Below are positions 54,196 to 63,379 of a stretch of 64,000 nucleotides of DNA, piece after piece. Source of the DNA: Haloplanus salinus (GTDB taxonomy: Archaea; Halobacteriota; Halobacteria; Halobacteriales; Haloferacaceae); the NCBI RefSeq assembly GCF_003336245.1, contig NZ_QPHM01000001.1:744001-808000 (forward strand), written 5' to 3'. The position numbers were made by a program, and so were the translations under genes. Every line of letters starts with the position of its first letter. The stretch's first letter is position 1. The notes under the pieces are model-generated. The model did no database searches, was not told the DNA's origin, and saw nothing but the letters and a program-made list of their open reading frames with translations.

Positions 54196-55332
54196 CTATC
54201 GCTCGTCCAGCGGGACGAACTCGCGGTTGCGCTCGCCGAGATACCGGGCGCGCGGGCGGATGAGGCGGTTGTCGTCGTACTGTTCGAGCGCGTGTGCGAT
54301 CCAGCCACCGACCCGCGACAGCGCGAAGATGGGCGTATAGAGGTCCATCGGGATACCCATCTGGTAGTACATCGACGCGGAGTAGAAGTCGACGTTCGGC
54401 GCGAGGCCCTTCTCCTCCATCATGTAGTCCTCGACGGCGATGGAGTACTCGTACCACCGCGGGTCGCCGGACGCCTCCCCCAAGCGCTCGGAGTACGTCT
54501 CCAGGATCGCGGCGCGCGGATCGCGGACGTTGTAGACCCGGTGGCCGAAGCCGGGAACCCGCCGCCCCTCTTCGACCGCCGACTCGATCCAGTCGCCCGG
54601 ATCCGCGTCGCTCTCGTCGATCTCCTTCAGCATCCGCATGACGTTCTGGTTGGCGCCGCCGTGAAGGCCACCCGCGAGCGTGCCGATAGCGCTCGTGACG
54701 CCGCTGTGGAGGTCGGACATCGTCGAGGTGGTCACCAGCGCCGAGAACGTCGAGGCGTTCAGACCGTGGTCGGCGTGGAGGACGAGCGCGGTGTCGAACG
54801 TCTCGGCCGCCACGTCGTCCGGCTCCTCGCCGTTCAGCATGTAGAGGAAGTTCGCGGCGTGGTCCAGATCCGTGTGGGGTTCGACGGGGTCGTCACCGGC
54901 CCGGAGGCGGGCGAAGGCCGCGAGGGCCGTCGGGAACTTCGCCGTGATCCGACAGCCCTTCGCCAGGTTGGCCTCGCGGTCGTCCGGCTCGGCGTCCGCC
55001 GCCGGGTCGTACGCCGAGAGCGCGGAGACGGTCGTCCGAAGGGCCGCCATCGGGTTCTCGTCCTGCGTCGCGAGCGCTTCGATGAGGTCGTAGACGGCCG
55101 GATCGAGTTCGCGCTCGTCGGCCAGCCGGGAAGCGAACTCGTCGTGTTCGGCACGAGTCGGCCACTCGCCGTTCCAGAGCAACCACAACACCTCCTCGTA
55201 ACTCGCCTCGCGGGCGAACTCCTCGATCGCGTACCCGCGATAACCCAGCTCGCCGGCATCGCCGTCGATATAGCTTAGCCGAGACTCGGAGACCACGACA
55301 CCCTCCAGCCCCCGCTTGACCTCATCAGACAT
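54196..55332 (-). CDS. citZ: Citrate synthase
   Basis: Condenses acetyl-CoA with oxaloacetate in the citric acid cycle. The 378 residues have the active-site His in [14 protein letters not shown], the second His in [16 protein letters not shown], and the catalytic Asp in [16 protein letters not shown]. The Gly-rich [17 protein letters not shown] loop is standard. The length fits the short archaeal/Gram-positive dimeric form. A close alternative, 2-methylcitrate synthase, cannot be excluded by motif alone. Confidence 0.94.
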   Translation of the reverse strand: MSDEVKRGLEGVVVSESRLSYIDGDAGELGYRGYAIEEFAREASYEEVLWLLWNGEWPTRAEHDEFASRLADERELDPAVYDLIEALATQDENPMAALRTTVSALSAYDPAADAEPDDREANLAKGCRITAKFPTALAAFARLRAGDDPVEPHTDLDHAANFLYMLNGEEPDDVAAETFDTALVLHADHGLNASTFSALVTTSTMSDLHSGVTSAIGTLAGGLHGGANQNVMRMLKEIDESDADPGDWIESAVEEGRRVPGFGHRVYNVRDPRAAILETYSERLGEASGDPRWYEYSIAVEDYMMEEKGLAPNVDFYSASMYYQMGIPMDLYTPIFALSRVGGWIAHALEQYDDNRLIRPRARYLGERNREFVPLDER

Positions 55333-55472
55333 ATCCTACCGATTCTGGACCGTCTCAAAAAAGCGTTGCCGTTTTGTTCATGGTTCCGTCAGGAATTGCC
55401 TCGAACGGCAGTCCCGACGTTCCGGTCCGCGCGACCGGGGGGATTTTAGCCCTCGGAACCAGCCGGGTAGGT

Positions 55473-56054
55473 ATGATCCTGTCGGACACCGACATCCTCG
55501 CCCGGCTCCGCGAGGGTGAACTCGTGATCGACCCCCTCGACGACGTCGATCAACAGGTCCAGCCGGCCAGCGTCGACCTCCGCCTCGGCTCCGAGTTCCT
55601 CGAGTTCCAGCGCACCAACATCTCCTGTATCCACCCCACCGACGAGGGGGAGGTCAGCGAGTATATCTCGGAGACGGTCGTCGCCGAGGGCGACGAGTTC
55701 ATCCTCCATCCCGGCGACTTCGTGCTCGGCACCACGAAAGAGCGCGTCGAGATGCCCGCCGACCTCGTCGCCAACGTGGAGGGGCGGTCCTCGCTCGGCC
55801 GCCTCGCCGTCGTCGTCCACGCCACCGCCGGCTTCGTCGACCCCGGCTACCGCGGGCAGGTGACGCTCGAACTCTCCAACCTCGGTACCGCCCCCGTCGC
55901 ACTCACGCCCGGCATGCGCGTCTCCCAACTCGTCTTCACCGAACTCACCTCGCCCGCCGAGCGGCCGTACGGGAGCGAGCGTGGCTCGAAGTACCAAGAC
56001 CAGCGCGGTCCCCAGGCCTCCCGTATCGGCGACGACCCGGAGTTCGAATCATGA
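55473..56054 (+). CDS. dcd: dCTP deaminase
   Basis: Converts dCTP to dUTP for thymidylate synthesis. The 193 residues start [20 protein letters not shown], with [16 protein letters not shown], the catalytic segment [20 protein letters not shown] with the essential Ser/Arg and Glu following in QVTLELSN, and the end [15 protein letters not shown]. Its stop overlaps the start of the next gene by four bases. Some archaeal relatives also remove diphosphate; that cannot be ruled out. Confidence 0.93.
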   Translation: MILSDTDILARLREGELVIDPLDDVDQQVQPASVDLRLGSEFLEFQRTNISCIHPTDEGEVSEYISETVVAEGDEFILHPGDFVLGTTKERVEMPADLVANVEGRSSLGRLAVVVHATAGFVDPGYRGQVTLELSNLGTAPVALTPGMRVSQLVFTELTSPAERPYGSERGSKYQDQRGPQASRIGDDPEFES

Positions 56055-56959
56055 AATTCGTCGAGGAGATCGTCGTCGAGGAGTTCCTGCCCACCGTGCG
56101 GTCGATGCTCGCCGCCGACCTCCGGGACCGCGGCTTCACCCAACGCGAGGTGGCCGACGCCCTCGGCATCTCCCAGTCCGCCGTCTCGAAGTACGCCCAC
56201 GGCGGCGTGGCGACCAGCGACCGGATCAGCGGGGACGAACGCGTGCGCGAACTCGTCGAACGGATCGGCGACGGGCTGGCGACCGGCGACGTGAGCCGCG
56301 TGCAGGCGCTCATCGAACTCGAGGTGCTGATCCGGCAGCTGGAGGACGGCGACCTGCTCGCCGAGCGCCACCGCGAGGCCATGCCCGAACTCCGCGAGTA
56401 CGACGCCGCCTTCGACGTCCACGACCCCGAGAGCGGCGCCCGCACCACCGAGCAGGTCCGCTCGTCGGTGCGGCGCGGCCTGCGGGTGCTGCGCAACACC
56501 TCCGGCTTCGCCGGCCTCGTCCCCAACGTCGGCTCCAACCTCGTCGAATGTCTCCCCGAGGCGACCGACGTGGAGGACGTGGCCGGCGTCCCCGGCCGCA
56601 TCTTCGACGTGCGCGGGACGGCGACCATCCCCTCCGATCCCGAGTTCGGCGTCAGCGAACACGTCGCCTCGATCCTGCTGTCGGCCCGCGAGGCCGGCGC
56701 ACCCGTCCGGAGCGCGGTAAACGTCCGCTACGACCCCGAACTCGTCGACGCCTTGCGCGGGGCGGGCTACCCGGCCGTCGAGTTCGACGCCGACCGCGAC
56801 GCCGACCGTCCGGCCGTCGCCGACGCGGTCCGCGACGCCGACCCCGCCGCCCCGTTCGTCCTCTACCAGACCGGTGGGTTCGGCATCGAACCCATCACTT
56901 ACCTCCTCGCGGCCGACGCGCCGACCGTCGCACGGATCGTCCGCGACCTGACTCGATGA
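56051..56959 (+). CDS. thiR: ThiR-type transcription regulator (HTH + ThiN)
   Basis: Represses thiamine genes when thiamine phosphate is bound. The 302 residues have an N-terminal helix-turn-helix ([20 protein letters not shown] then [10 protein letters not shown]). The C-terminal ThiN domain covers about 130-300, with [20 protein letters not shown] and the end [20 protein letters not shown]. The ThiN fold also occurs in thiamine-phosphate synthase, but the fusion to an HTH is the archaeal ThiR regulator. The thi4 gene 1.4 kb away is the obvious target. It is coupled to dcd upstream and to the methyltransferase downstream (ATGA). Confidence 0.9.
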   Translation: MKFVEEIVVEEFLPTVRSMLAADLRDRGFTQREVADALGISQSAVSKYAHGGVATSDRISGDERVRELVERIGDGLATGDVSRVQALIELEVLIRQLEDGDLLAERHREAMPELREYDAAFDVHDPESGARTTEQVRSSVRRGLRVLRNTSGFAGLVPNVGSNLVECLPEATDVEDVAGVPGRIFDVRGTATIPSDPEFGVSEHVASILLSAREAGAPVRSAVNVRYDPELVDALRGAGYPAVEFDADRDADRPAVADAVRDADPAAPFVLYQTGGFGIEPITYLLAADAPTVARIVRDLTR

Positions 56960-57636
56960 CGACCCCCGATCCCGAGCGTGCGAGCGCCGCCCGGAGCTTC
57001 TACTCGCGGTGGGCGCCCGGCTACGACTACCTCGCCACCCACGCGCCGGGCGTCCGGTGTCTCCGAACGGCCCTCGTCGACGCCCTCGATCCGGCGCGTG
57101 GCGATACCGTCGTCGATGTCGGCTGTGGCACCGGCGCGACCCTCCCGTACCTCCGCGAGCGAGTCGGGCGCGAGGGGCGCGTCGTCGGCGTCGACTTCGC
57201 CCCCGGTGCCGTCGCCCGCGCCCGTGCCCGGGTCGAGCGCGCGGGGTGGACGAACGTGACCGTCTGCCGGGGCGACGCCACCCGCCTCCCCCTCGACGGC
57301 GCGGACGCCGTCGCCGCGAGTTTCCTGATGGGGATGCTCCCCGACCCCGCGGCGACGGTCGAAGGCTGGCTCGACGCCCTCGGCCCGACCCGGATCGCCC
57401 TCCTCGACCTGGCGCGGAGCCACCGGCGCCCCGGCCGGTCACTCAACCCGCTCTTTCGGGTCGTCGTCCGTGCGTCCGCGCCGCCGGGCACCGCGGAGCA
57501 CCACGGCGAGTCGCCGGCGCGGGTCCTCGACCGACGGGTGGCAGCGGCACACCGGACGGTCCTGAAACGGTGTACGGGGACGACTCACGCGACGCGTGCC
57601 GGCGGGTTCGCCTATCTGAGCGCCGGGCGGCGCTAG
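56956..57636 (+). CDS. Class I SAM-dependent methyltransferase
   Basis: 226 residues with the Rossmann motifs VVDVGCGTGATLPYLRERVG (motif I), VGVDFAPGAVARARARVERA (motif II) and CRGDATRLPLDGADAVAASF (motif III). The N-terminus FYSRWAPGYDYLATHAPGVR resembles the UbiE/COQ5-like group that methylates quinones or small molecules. The substrate is not shown. The start overlaps the thiR stop, so it is expressed with it, though no thiamine role is known for it. Confidence 0.88.
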   Translation: MTTPDPERASAARSFYSRWAPGYDYLATHAPGVRCLRTALVDALDPARGDTVVDVGCGTGATLPYLRERVGREGRVVGVDFAPGAVARARARVERAGWTNVTVCRGDATRLPLDGADAVAASFLMGMLPDPAATVEGWLDALGPTRIALLDLARSHRRPGRSLNPLFRVVVRASAPPGTAEHHGESPARVLDRRVAAAHRTVLKRCTGTTHATRAGGFAYLSAGRR

Positions 57637-58394
57637 CCGTACCGCTCGGCGTGGCGGTCACAGAACTCGGGGGCGCGCAGTTGCGCCCGCACCACGCCGG
57701 GCTGGCGGTGAGCGTCGTGCAACCGGCAGTCCTCGTCGCCACAGAAGGCGGTGCCCGTCTCCACGAAGTCCGTCGCGGCGAGGACGTACCCCTTCAGCGC
57801 GTCGGTCGTGCGTGGGTCGTCGGCGACGAGGAAGTCGCCCTCGACGTCGGCCTCCAGCACCTCGCGTGGCGGCGCGTCGCCCGTCAGCATGGCGTGTTTG
57901 CTCTTTTCCTCGTAGTACGCCTCGGGCTTGGCGGGCGCCTCGTAGAGACCGGGCACCGAGATCAACGAGGGCTGTCCGAGAACGGCCACGCGCTTGTGCC
58001 AGCGCCCGTCGTGGTCGCCCCACGTCCCGAGAACGCGGTCTACCAGAGGGACGTGAAGGTGATCCAAACCCCGCCGGCCGGGAAGGCGCGCGTTCAGCGC
58101 GTGCTGGACCGCCCGCCCGTCGTAGACGACGCCGCCGGCCCGTTCCGGGGCCGAAAGCGCCCGCTCCTCGTAACGGACGACACCGACCATGGTGTTCCCC
58201 GTCCCGCGGTCGTAAGGATCGGTGACGCGGGCGGCGGCGAGTGCCTCGGCGAGCGCGTCGGCGCCGTCCACGGACCCGAGTAGTCGGTCGCGCACCTGCA
58301 CTTCGGCGTCCACCCGGTCGCGGAGCCAGTCCGCGATGGCGTCGGCGTCCGCCGGGGTGGTTGGCGCGCGGTAGAGGGTGACCGTCTCGACCAC
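57633..58394 (-). CDS. Archaemetzincin-like protein lacking the catalytic zinc site (DUF6775-type)
   Basis: 253 residues. The C-terminal region follows the archaemetzincin layout, in which HExxHxxGxxHC leads into a second zinc site. Here the first motif reads ATDFVETGTAFC: the Gly and the Cys are kept but all three zinc His and the Glu are replaced (A, V, F and T). The second site survives as FCGDEDCRLHD and EFCDRHAERYG. So it probably folds like the family and keeps the structural zinc but cannot cut peptides in the usual way. The family number is from memory; the assignment rests on the motif layout. Confidence 0.6.
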   Translation of the reverse strand: MVETVTLYRAPTTPADADAIADWLRDRVDAEVQVRDRLLGSVDGADALAEALAAARVTDPYDRGTGNTMVGVVRYEERALSAPERAGGVVYDGRAVQHALNARLPGRRGLDHLHVPLVDRVLGTWGDHDGRWHKRVAVLGQPSLISVPGLYEAPAKPEAYYEEKSKHAMLTGDAPPREVLEADVEGDFLVADDPRTTDALKGYVLAATDFVETGTAFCGDEDCRLHDAHRQPGVVRAQLRAPEFCDRHAERYG

Positions 58395-58400
58395 TGGTCC

Positions 58401-59327
58401 TCAGTCGTCCGCCGGCGCCCGCGACGTGAGTTTCACGTCCGTGGCGTCGATGCCGAGTTCGTCGATGGCGGCCTGCGCGGCGCGCTTGCCCGAGACCAGC
58501 ATGGCGCCGAAGGTCGGCCCCATCCGGGGCAGACCGTAGGTGGTGGCGACGGCCATCCCCGTCGCGATCAGGCCGTCGTGAACGAGGCCCGTGTGCTCGA
58601 CGACGGCGTCCTCGCTCTCGCCGACCCACATCGAGTCGTGGCCGGGCGAGTCGTGGCCGGGGGCGCCGTAGGAGTCGTCACCGGTCTGGTCCATGCCCTG
58701 ATTGTTCTCCTTGGCGTGCTGGATGCCCGGGGCGTCGAGGACGCCGCGCTCGTCGAGTTTGGTGACCGCGACGGCGTCGTGGCCCGTCGCGTCGATGACG
58801 AGGTCCGCCTCGACGGCGATGGGGTCGACGCAGGTGATCTCCCGGGGCAGCGCGTGAACCGGCGTCCAGTTCATGACGATGCCGCCGACGCGGTGGTCCT
58901 CGCGGATCACGATGTCCGTAAACTCCGTCATGTTCTGGATCTTCGCGCCCGCGTCGCAGGCGGCCTTGATGAGGCCCGAACACGCCTCCGGTCCGTTGGC
59001 GACGTACAACCCCTCCGTGTCGCTGGCGGGCTTGTAGTCCACCTCGAGGTCCTCCAGCACGTCCTGGGCTGGGTCCCGGACGGTCACCTTGTTCATCAGG
59101 AAGCCGCCGAGCCAGAAGCCACCGCCGAGGTAGTTGTTCTTCTCGACGACCATCGTCTTCACCCCACGGTCGGAGAGTTCCTTCGCCGCCATCAGCCCCG
59201 AGGGGCCGCCGCCGACGATGAGCACGTCCGAGTCCGAGAAGTTCATGAACTCCTCGGTCCACTCCTGTCCGATCGCTCGCGTCACGTCCGCTTCGCCGAC
59301 CTGGCTGAACTCGCTGAACGAAGACAT
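58401..59327 (-). CDS. thi4: Thiamine thiazole synthase (Thi4, ADP-thiazole synthase)
   Basis: Makes the thiazole half of thiamine from NAD and glycine. The 308 residues have the NAD-binding start [20 protein letters not shown] at 35-54, the [20 protein letters not shown] segment, and [20 protein letters not shown], whose Cys166 sits where yeast and Haloferax enzymes have the sulfur-donor cysteine. Methanogen forms have His there and use sulfide. So this enzyme probably gives up its own sulfur. The start [15 protein letters not shown] is standard. Confidence 0.95.
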   Translation of the reverse strand: MSSFSEFSQVGEADVTRAIGQEWTEEFMNFSDSDVLIVGGGPSGLMAAKELSDRGVKTMVVEKNNYLGGGFWLGGFLMNKVTVRDPAQDVLEDLEVDYKPASDTEGLYVANGPEACSGLIKAACDAGAKIQNMTEFTDIVIREDHRVGGIVMNWTPVHALPREITCVDPIAVEADLVIDATGHDAVAVTKLDERGVLDAPGIQHAKENNQGMDQTGDDSYGAPGHDSPGHDSMWVGESEDAVVEHTGLVHDGLIATGMAVATTYGLPRMGPTFGAMLVSGKRAAQAAIDELGIDATDVKLTSRAPADD

Positions 59328-59335
59328 ACCACTAG

Positions 59336-59362
59336 GTAATATTACTAAGTAGTTAATATAAC
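59336..59362 (-). promoter_or_regulatory. thi4 promoter with nested palindromes, likely ThiR operator
   Basis: The TATA-like run TTATATTAAC (59362-59353 on the gene's strand) lies about 25 bases before the ATG. Just downstream is the perfect 10-base palindrome GTAATATTAC (59336-59345), and GTTA/TAAC arms surround the TATA itself. A repressor bound here would cover the transcription start. ThiR is the obvious candidate. That link is inference. Confidence 0.5.
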
Positions 59363-59435
59363 TTGCGCCACGCCGACGAAGGCTTTTGCCCGTCGCGCTC
59401 GGACGAAACGGTATGCACGCTACGGTGAACGGCCG

Positions 59436-60404
59436 ATGAATCGGCTCGTCGAAGGCGAGTGGGTCGCCGAGATCAACATAGAGACCGACGACGACGGGGA
59501 GTTCGAGCGTCAAGAGCAGGCGTTCCACGACCGCCTCGGCACCGACGCGCACCCCGTCGAGGCCGGACGCTACCACGTCTACATCTCGCGGGCGTGCCCG
59601 TGGGCCCATCGCGTCGCCATGACGCGCAGTCTGAAGGGACTGGACGACGCCGTCTCGCTCTCGCTCGTCCAGCCGGAACGCTACGACGAAGGGTGGGAGT
59701 TCTCCGACGCCCACCCCGACCCCCTCTACGACGCCGACTACCTCCGCGAACTCTACGTCCACGCCGACCCCGAGTTCACCGGCCGACCGACCGTTCCCGT
59801 GCTCTGGGACACGGAGACGAAAACCATCGTCAACAACGAGTCCGAGGAGATCATGCGCACCCTCGACGTGGCCGCCCACGACCTCGCCACGCGCGACGTG
59901 GACCTCTACCCCGAGGGCTACCGCGACGAGGTCGATCGCCTCATCGACGACATCTACGACCCGATCAACAACGGCGTCTACCGCGCCGGCTTCGCCGGCT
60001 CACAGGGTGCGTACGACCGCGCCGTCGACGACCTGTTCGCAGCGCTCGACCGCTACGACGACTTGTTGGCCGACCAGCGCTACCTCGCCGGCGACCGACT
60101 CACCGAGGCCGACCTCGCGATGTTCGCGACGCTCGTGCGGTTCGATCACGTCTACCACACCCACTTCAAATGTAACCGCCGTGCGATCCACGAGTACGAC
60201 CACCTCTGGGGGTACACGAAGGACCTCTACACCACGCCCGGTATCGAGCGTACCGTCAACATGGACCACATCGTCCGCCACTACTACGTGAGCCACGCGA
60301 ACATAAACCCGAAGCGGCTGGTGGCGACGGGACCGGACGTCGACTTCACCGAGGGACACGACCGGGATCGGTTGCCCGGCGGGCCGCCGGCGGCGCTTCT
60401 ATAA
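59436..60404 (+). CDS. Glutathionyl-hydroquinone reductase-like (omega/xi GST) protein
   Basis: 322 residues with the xi-class active site [18 protein letters not shown], catalytic Cys54, and the thioredoxin-like half ending [17 protein letters not shown]. The all-helical C-terminal half has [20 protein letters not shown] then [20 protein letters not shown], which matches YqjG/EcmB relatives. Such enzymes remove glutathione from quinone conjugates. Haloarchaea use gamma-glutamylcysteine instead, so that is the likely thiol here. Confidence 0.9.
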   Translation: MNRLVEGEWVAEINIETDDDGEFERQEQAFHDRLGTDAHPVEAGRYHVYISRACPWAHRVAMTRSLKGLDDAVSLSLVQPERYDEGWEFSDAHPDPLYDADYLRELYVHADPEFTGRPTVPVLWDTETKTIVNNESEEIMRTLDVAAHDLATRDVDLYPEGYRDEVDRLIDDIYDPINNGVYRAGFAGSQGAYDRAVDDLFAALDRYDDLLADQRYLAGDRLTEADLAMFATLVRFDHVYHTHFKCNRRAIHEYDHLWGYTKDLYTTPGIERTVNMDHIVRHYYVSHANINPKRLVATGPDVDFTEGHDRDRLPGGPPAALL

Positions 60405-60950
60405 CACCGCCAGCACGCCCGCGCTCAACCCCAGCGTCACCAGCAACCGCCCGACGCTCCCGGCGAACGTCGCGGCAGCGAAGCGGACGTAATCCTCTTC
60501 GAGGACGGCGAAGGCGTAGATAGAGAGCGTGTCGGGGAAGAAGGGAATCGAGAGCGCGAGCGCGAGGCCGGCGTACCCCCAGCGCTGGGCGACTTCGACG
60601 GTTCGACGCTCGGACCAGCCGATCACGTCGAACCGGGAGCGCCGAAGCAGCTTGATGATCGGGCCGGCCTCCTTCGCCTCCTGTCCGATGTGGAAGGCGA
60701 AGACGCTCCCCGCGGCCTTCCCGAGCGCCGAGACGAAGATGATCAGCGCCAGTCGCAGTTCGGTCGACAGCCCGAGATCCAGCGGCGCCAACAGGACGAC
60801 TTCGCTGACACCGGGGAGCGCGAAGGCGATGAGAAACGAGTAGACGAAGATGACGGCCAGTCCACCCCACCCGGTCGCCGTCTCGACCAGCCGTGTCAGC
60901 CACTCCAGTCCGGGGAGGTCGAACGCGACGAGGGGGACCAATGCGTCCAC
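60399..60950 (-). CDS. DedA/VTT-like membrane protein
   Basis: 183 residues with about five membrane segments. Early ones are GGLAVIFVYSFLIAFALPGV and SEVVLLAPLDLGL, with the FALPGVSEVVL loop typical of the YqaA/DedA group. Later ones are LALIIFVSALGKAAGSVFAF and the pair WGYAGLALALSIPFFPDTLS and [17 protein letters not shown]. Relatives flip or transport lipids; the cargo here is not known. Its TAG directly abuts the TAA of the facing gene (CTATAA). Confidence 0.78.
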   Translation of the reverse strand: MDALVPLVAFDLPGLEWLTRLVETATGWGGLAVIFVYSFLIAFALPGVSEVVLLAPLDLGLSTELRLALIIFVSALGKAAGSVFAFHIGQEAKEAGPIIKLLRRSRFDVIGWSERRTVEVAQRWGYAGLALALSIPFFPDTLSIYAFAVLEEDYVRFAAATFAGSVGRLLVTLGLSAGVLAVL

Positions 60951-61018
60951 ACCACCTTCTCGGCGGGCGGTGACGTAAGTCTTTCAGGTTCCCGCGGAGT
61001 GGGGCGCCGCCCGGCCGG

Positions 61019-63292
61019 TCAGCGCACCGAGTCGAGGATCAGCCGCGACTCCACGCGGTCGACTTCCTCGAACACGTCGACCACGGCGTCGATGTTGGCG
61101 CTGATCGAGGTGACGCCTTTGCGGACGAGGAAGTCGACCATCTTGGGGTGGGAGGCGGCCTGCCCGCAGATGCTCGTGTCGACGTCCGCCGCCCGGCAGG
61201 CGTCGATGGTGTCACCCATGATTCCGAGCACCTGAGGGTGGAGTTCGTCGAACCGGTCCGAGACGTGCTCGTTGTTACGGTCGACGGCGAGGACGTACTG
61301 CGTGAGGTCGTTCGTCCCGAAGGAGACGAAGTCGACGCCCTCGTCGATGATGTCCTCGATGCCCATGGCGCTGGCCGGCGTCTCGATCATGACGCCCCAG
61401 TCGCGCTTCTCGGGGTCGATACCGACCGACCTCATGTGCTCGCGGGCCGCGGCCACGTCCGAGCCGTCGGTGACGAGCGGGAACATGATCTCGAGGTTCT
61501 CGTAGCCCTGCTCGTAGAGGCGCTTGAACGCCTCGAGTTCGTGTTCGAACCCCTCCGGCCGGTCGAGGCTGCGCCGGATGCCACGGTAGCCGAGCATCGG
61601 GTTGTGTTCGTCGGGTTCGTCCTCGCCACCCTCTAGCTGTCGGAACTCGTCGGTCGGCGCATCGAGCGTGCGCACCCGGACGGGTCGAGGGTAGAACGCC
61701 TCCGCCACCGTACGGACACCGCTCATGAGTTCCTTGATGTAGGCCTCGGACCCCTCGTCCGCGATGTAACGCTCGGGGGTCTTCCCCAGCGAGAGGACGA
61801 GATGCTCGATCCGGAGGAGGCCGACGCCGTCGGCGCCGGTCGTCGCCGCCCGCTCGGCCGCTTCGGGGATGGAGACGTTGACCTTCACCTCCGTCGCGGT
61901 GATGGGCGTGGGCCGCGATCCGACCGGCGCGTCGTCGTCGTCGGTACCGGGCTCGACGACCGGTTCGTCCGTCTCGGCCGCACCCTCGCGGACCGTCCCC
62001 ATCTCGCCGTCGACGGTGACGATCCGTCCGTCCTCCAGGGTGCGTGTCGCGCCGCCACAGCCGACGACCGCCGGCACGCCGAGTTCGCGCGAGACGATGG
62101 CCGCGTGGGAGGTCATCCCCCCTTCGTCGGTGACGATGGCAGCCGCACGCTTCATCGCGGGCACCATGTCGGGCATCGTCATCTCGGTGACGATCACGTC
62201 GCCATCGCTCACCTGATCGAGGTGGTCGAGTTTCGTGACGACCCGGACGGCGCCGGAGACGACTCCGGGGCTCGCGCCCAACCCCGAGAGGAGGTGGTCG
62301 TCGCCGCCGTCGTCCTCGTCCGTCTCGTCCGCCGCGTCGCTCGTACCGTCGTCGATGGTCGTGATCGGCCGGGACTGGAGCATGTACACCTCGCCGCCGG
62401 CGACGGCCCACTCCACGTCCTGCGGTTCGCCGTAGTGATCCTCGACTCGCTTGCCGAGTTCGATCAAGCGGTCGATCTCCGCCTGCGTGAGTACCTGCTG
62501 CTCGCGCTTGTCCGCGGGGACTTCACGCTCGACGGTCTCGCCCGTCTCGTCGTCCTTGACGTGCATCACCTTCTTCGTCGCGACCGTCATCGTCTCCACC
62601 TCGCCGGTCGTGCGGTCGACGACGTAGTTGTCCGGCGAGACGGCGCCGGCGACGACGGCCTCACCCAGCCCCCACGCCGCCTCGACGATGATCCGTGGGT
62701 CGCCGGTCGAGGGGTGACTCGTGAACATCACGCCGCTTTTCTCGGCGTCGACCATCGTCTGGACGACGACGGCGATGTCGACCTCGTCGTGCGGGAAGCC
62801 CTTCTGGTTCCGGTAGTAGATGGCCCGCTGGGAGAACAGCGACGCCCAGCACTCCTGAACCCTGTCGACGAGATCGTCCTCGGTGACGTTGAGAAACGTC
62901 TCCTGTTGCCCGGCAAAGGAGGCGTCCGGCAGGTCCTCAGCGGTCGCGGAGGAACGGACGGCGACGAACGTCTCCCCGTCACCCATGGACCGGTACGCCT
63001 CGACGATTTCCGCACGGACGCTCTCGGGGACCTCGGTCTCGACGATGAGTTCGTGAGCACGTTCGTGGGCCGCTTCGAGCGCCTCGGAGTCCTCGGAGTC
63101 CACGTCGACCGCCGAGAACAGTTCCTCGTCGATGCCGGCCTCCTCGATGAAGGTTCGATAGGTACCGGCCGTCACGACGAATCCCGGCGGGACGGGCAGT
63201 CCAGCCTCCGTGAGTTCGCCGAGCGAAGCCGCCTTCCCACCGACCGTCCCCAGATCGGTAGAACGTACGTCCTCCAGCCAAGCTACAGCCAT
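61019..63292 (-). CDS. ppsA: Phosphoenolpyruvate synthase
   Basis: Makes PEP from pyruvate and ATP for gluconeogenesis. The 757 residues have the ATP-grasp domain (LGTVGGKAASLGELTEAGLP, and VRSSATAEDLPDASFAGQQE), the phosphohistidine swivel domain (DEGGMTSHAAIVSRELGVPA, His catalytic) and the PEP-binding barrel with VDTSICGQAASHPKMVDFLV holding the catalytic Cys. An acidic linker lies near 310-330. The length is usual. The start MAVAWLEDVRSTDLG is conserved. Confidence 0.96.
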   Translation of the reverse strand: MAVAWLEDVRSTDLGTVGGKAASLGELTEAGLPVPPGFVVTAGTYRTFIEEAGIDEELFSAVDVDSEDSEALEAAHERAHELIVETEVPESVRAEIVEAYRSMGDGETFVAVRSSATAEDLPDASFAGQQETFLNVTEDDLVDRVQECWASLFSQRAIYYRNQKGFPHDEVDIAVVVQTMVDAEKSGVMFTSHPSTGDPRIIVEAAWGLGEAVVAGAVSPDNYVVDRTTGEVETMTVATKKVMHVKDDETGETVEREVPADKREQQVLTQAEIDRLIELGKRVEDHYGEPQDVEWAVAGGEVYMLQSRPITTIDDGTSDAADETDEDDGGDDHLLSGLGASPGVVSGAVRVVTKLDHLDQVSDGDVIVTEMTMPDMVPAMKRAAAIVTDEGGMTSHAAIVSRELGVPAVVGCGGATRTLEDGRIVTVDGEMGTVREGAAETDEPVVEPGTDDDDAPVGSRPTPITATEVKVNVSIPEAAERAATTGADGVGLLRIEHLVLSLGKTPERYIADEGSEAYIKELMSGVRTVAEAFYPRPVRVRTLDAPTDEFRQLEGGEDEPDEHNPMLGYRGIRRSLDRPEGFEHELEAFKRLYEQGYENLEIMFPLVTDGSDVAAAREHMRSVGIDPEKRDWGVMIETPASAMGIEDIIDEGVDFVSFGTNDLTQYVLAVDRNNEHVSDRFDELHPQVLGIMGDTIDACRAADVDTSICGQAASHPKMVDFLVRKGVTSISANIDAVVDVFEEVDRVESRLILDSVR

Positions 63293-63379
63293 TTCGTATT
63301 TACGACACCCGCCAGCGAGATAAAGAAGGTTTCGAAGCGTGCAACTACGGCGAACCGTGTGACGTCGTGACTCGACCGC

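Noticed and set aside
61802-63370. 522-residue frame opposite ppsA
   Set aside because: It is the mirror of a full PEP synthase, with no recognisable domain.
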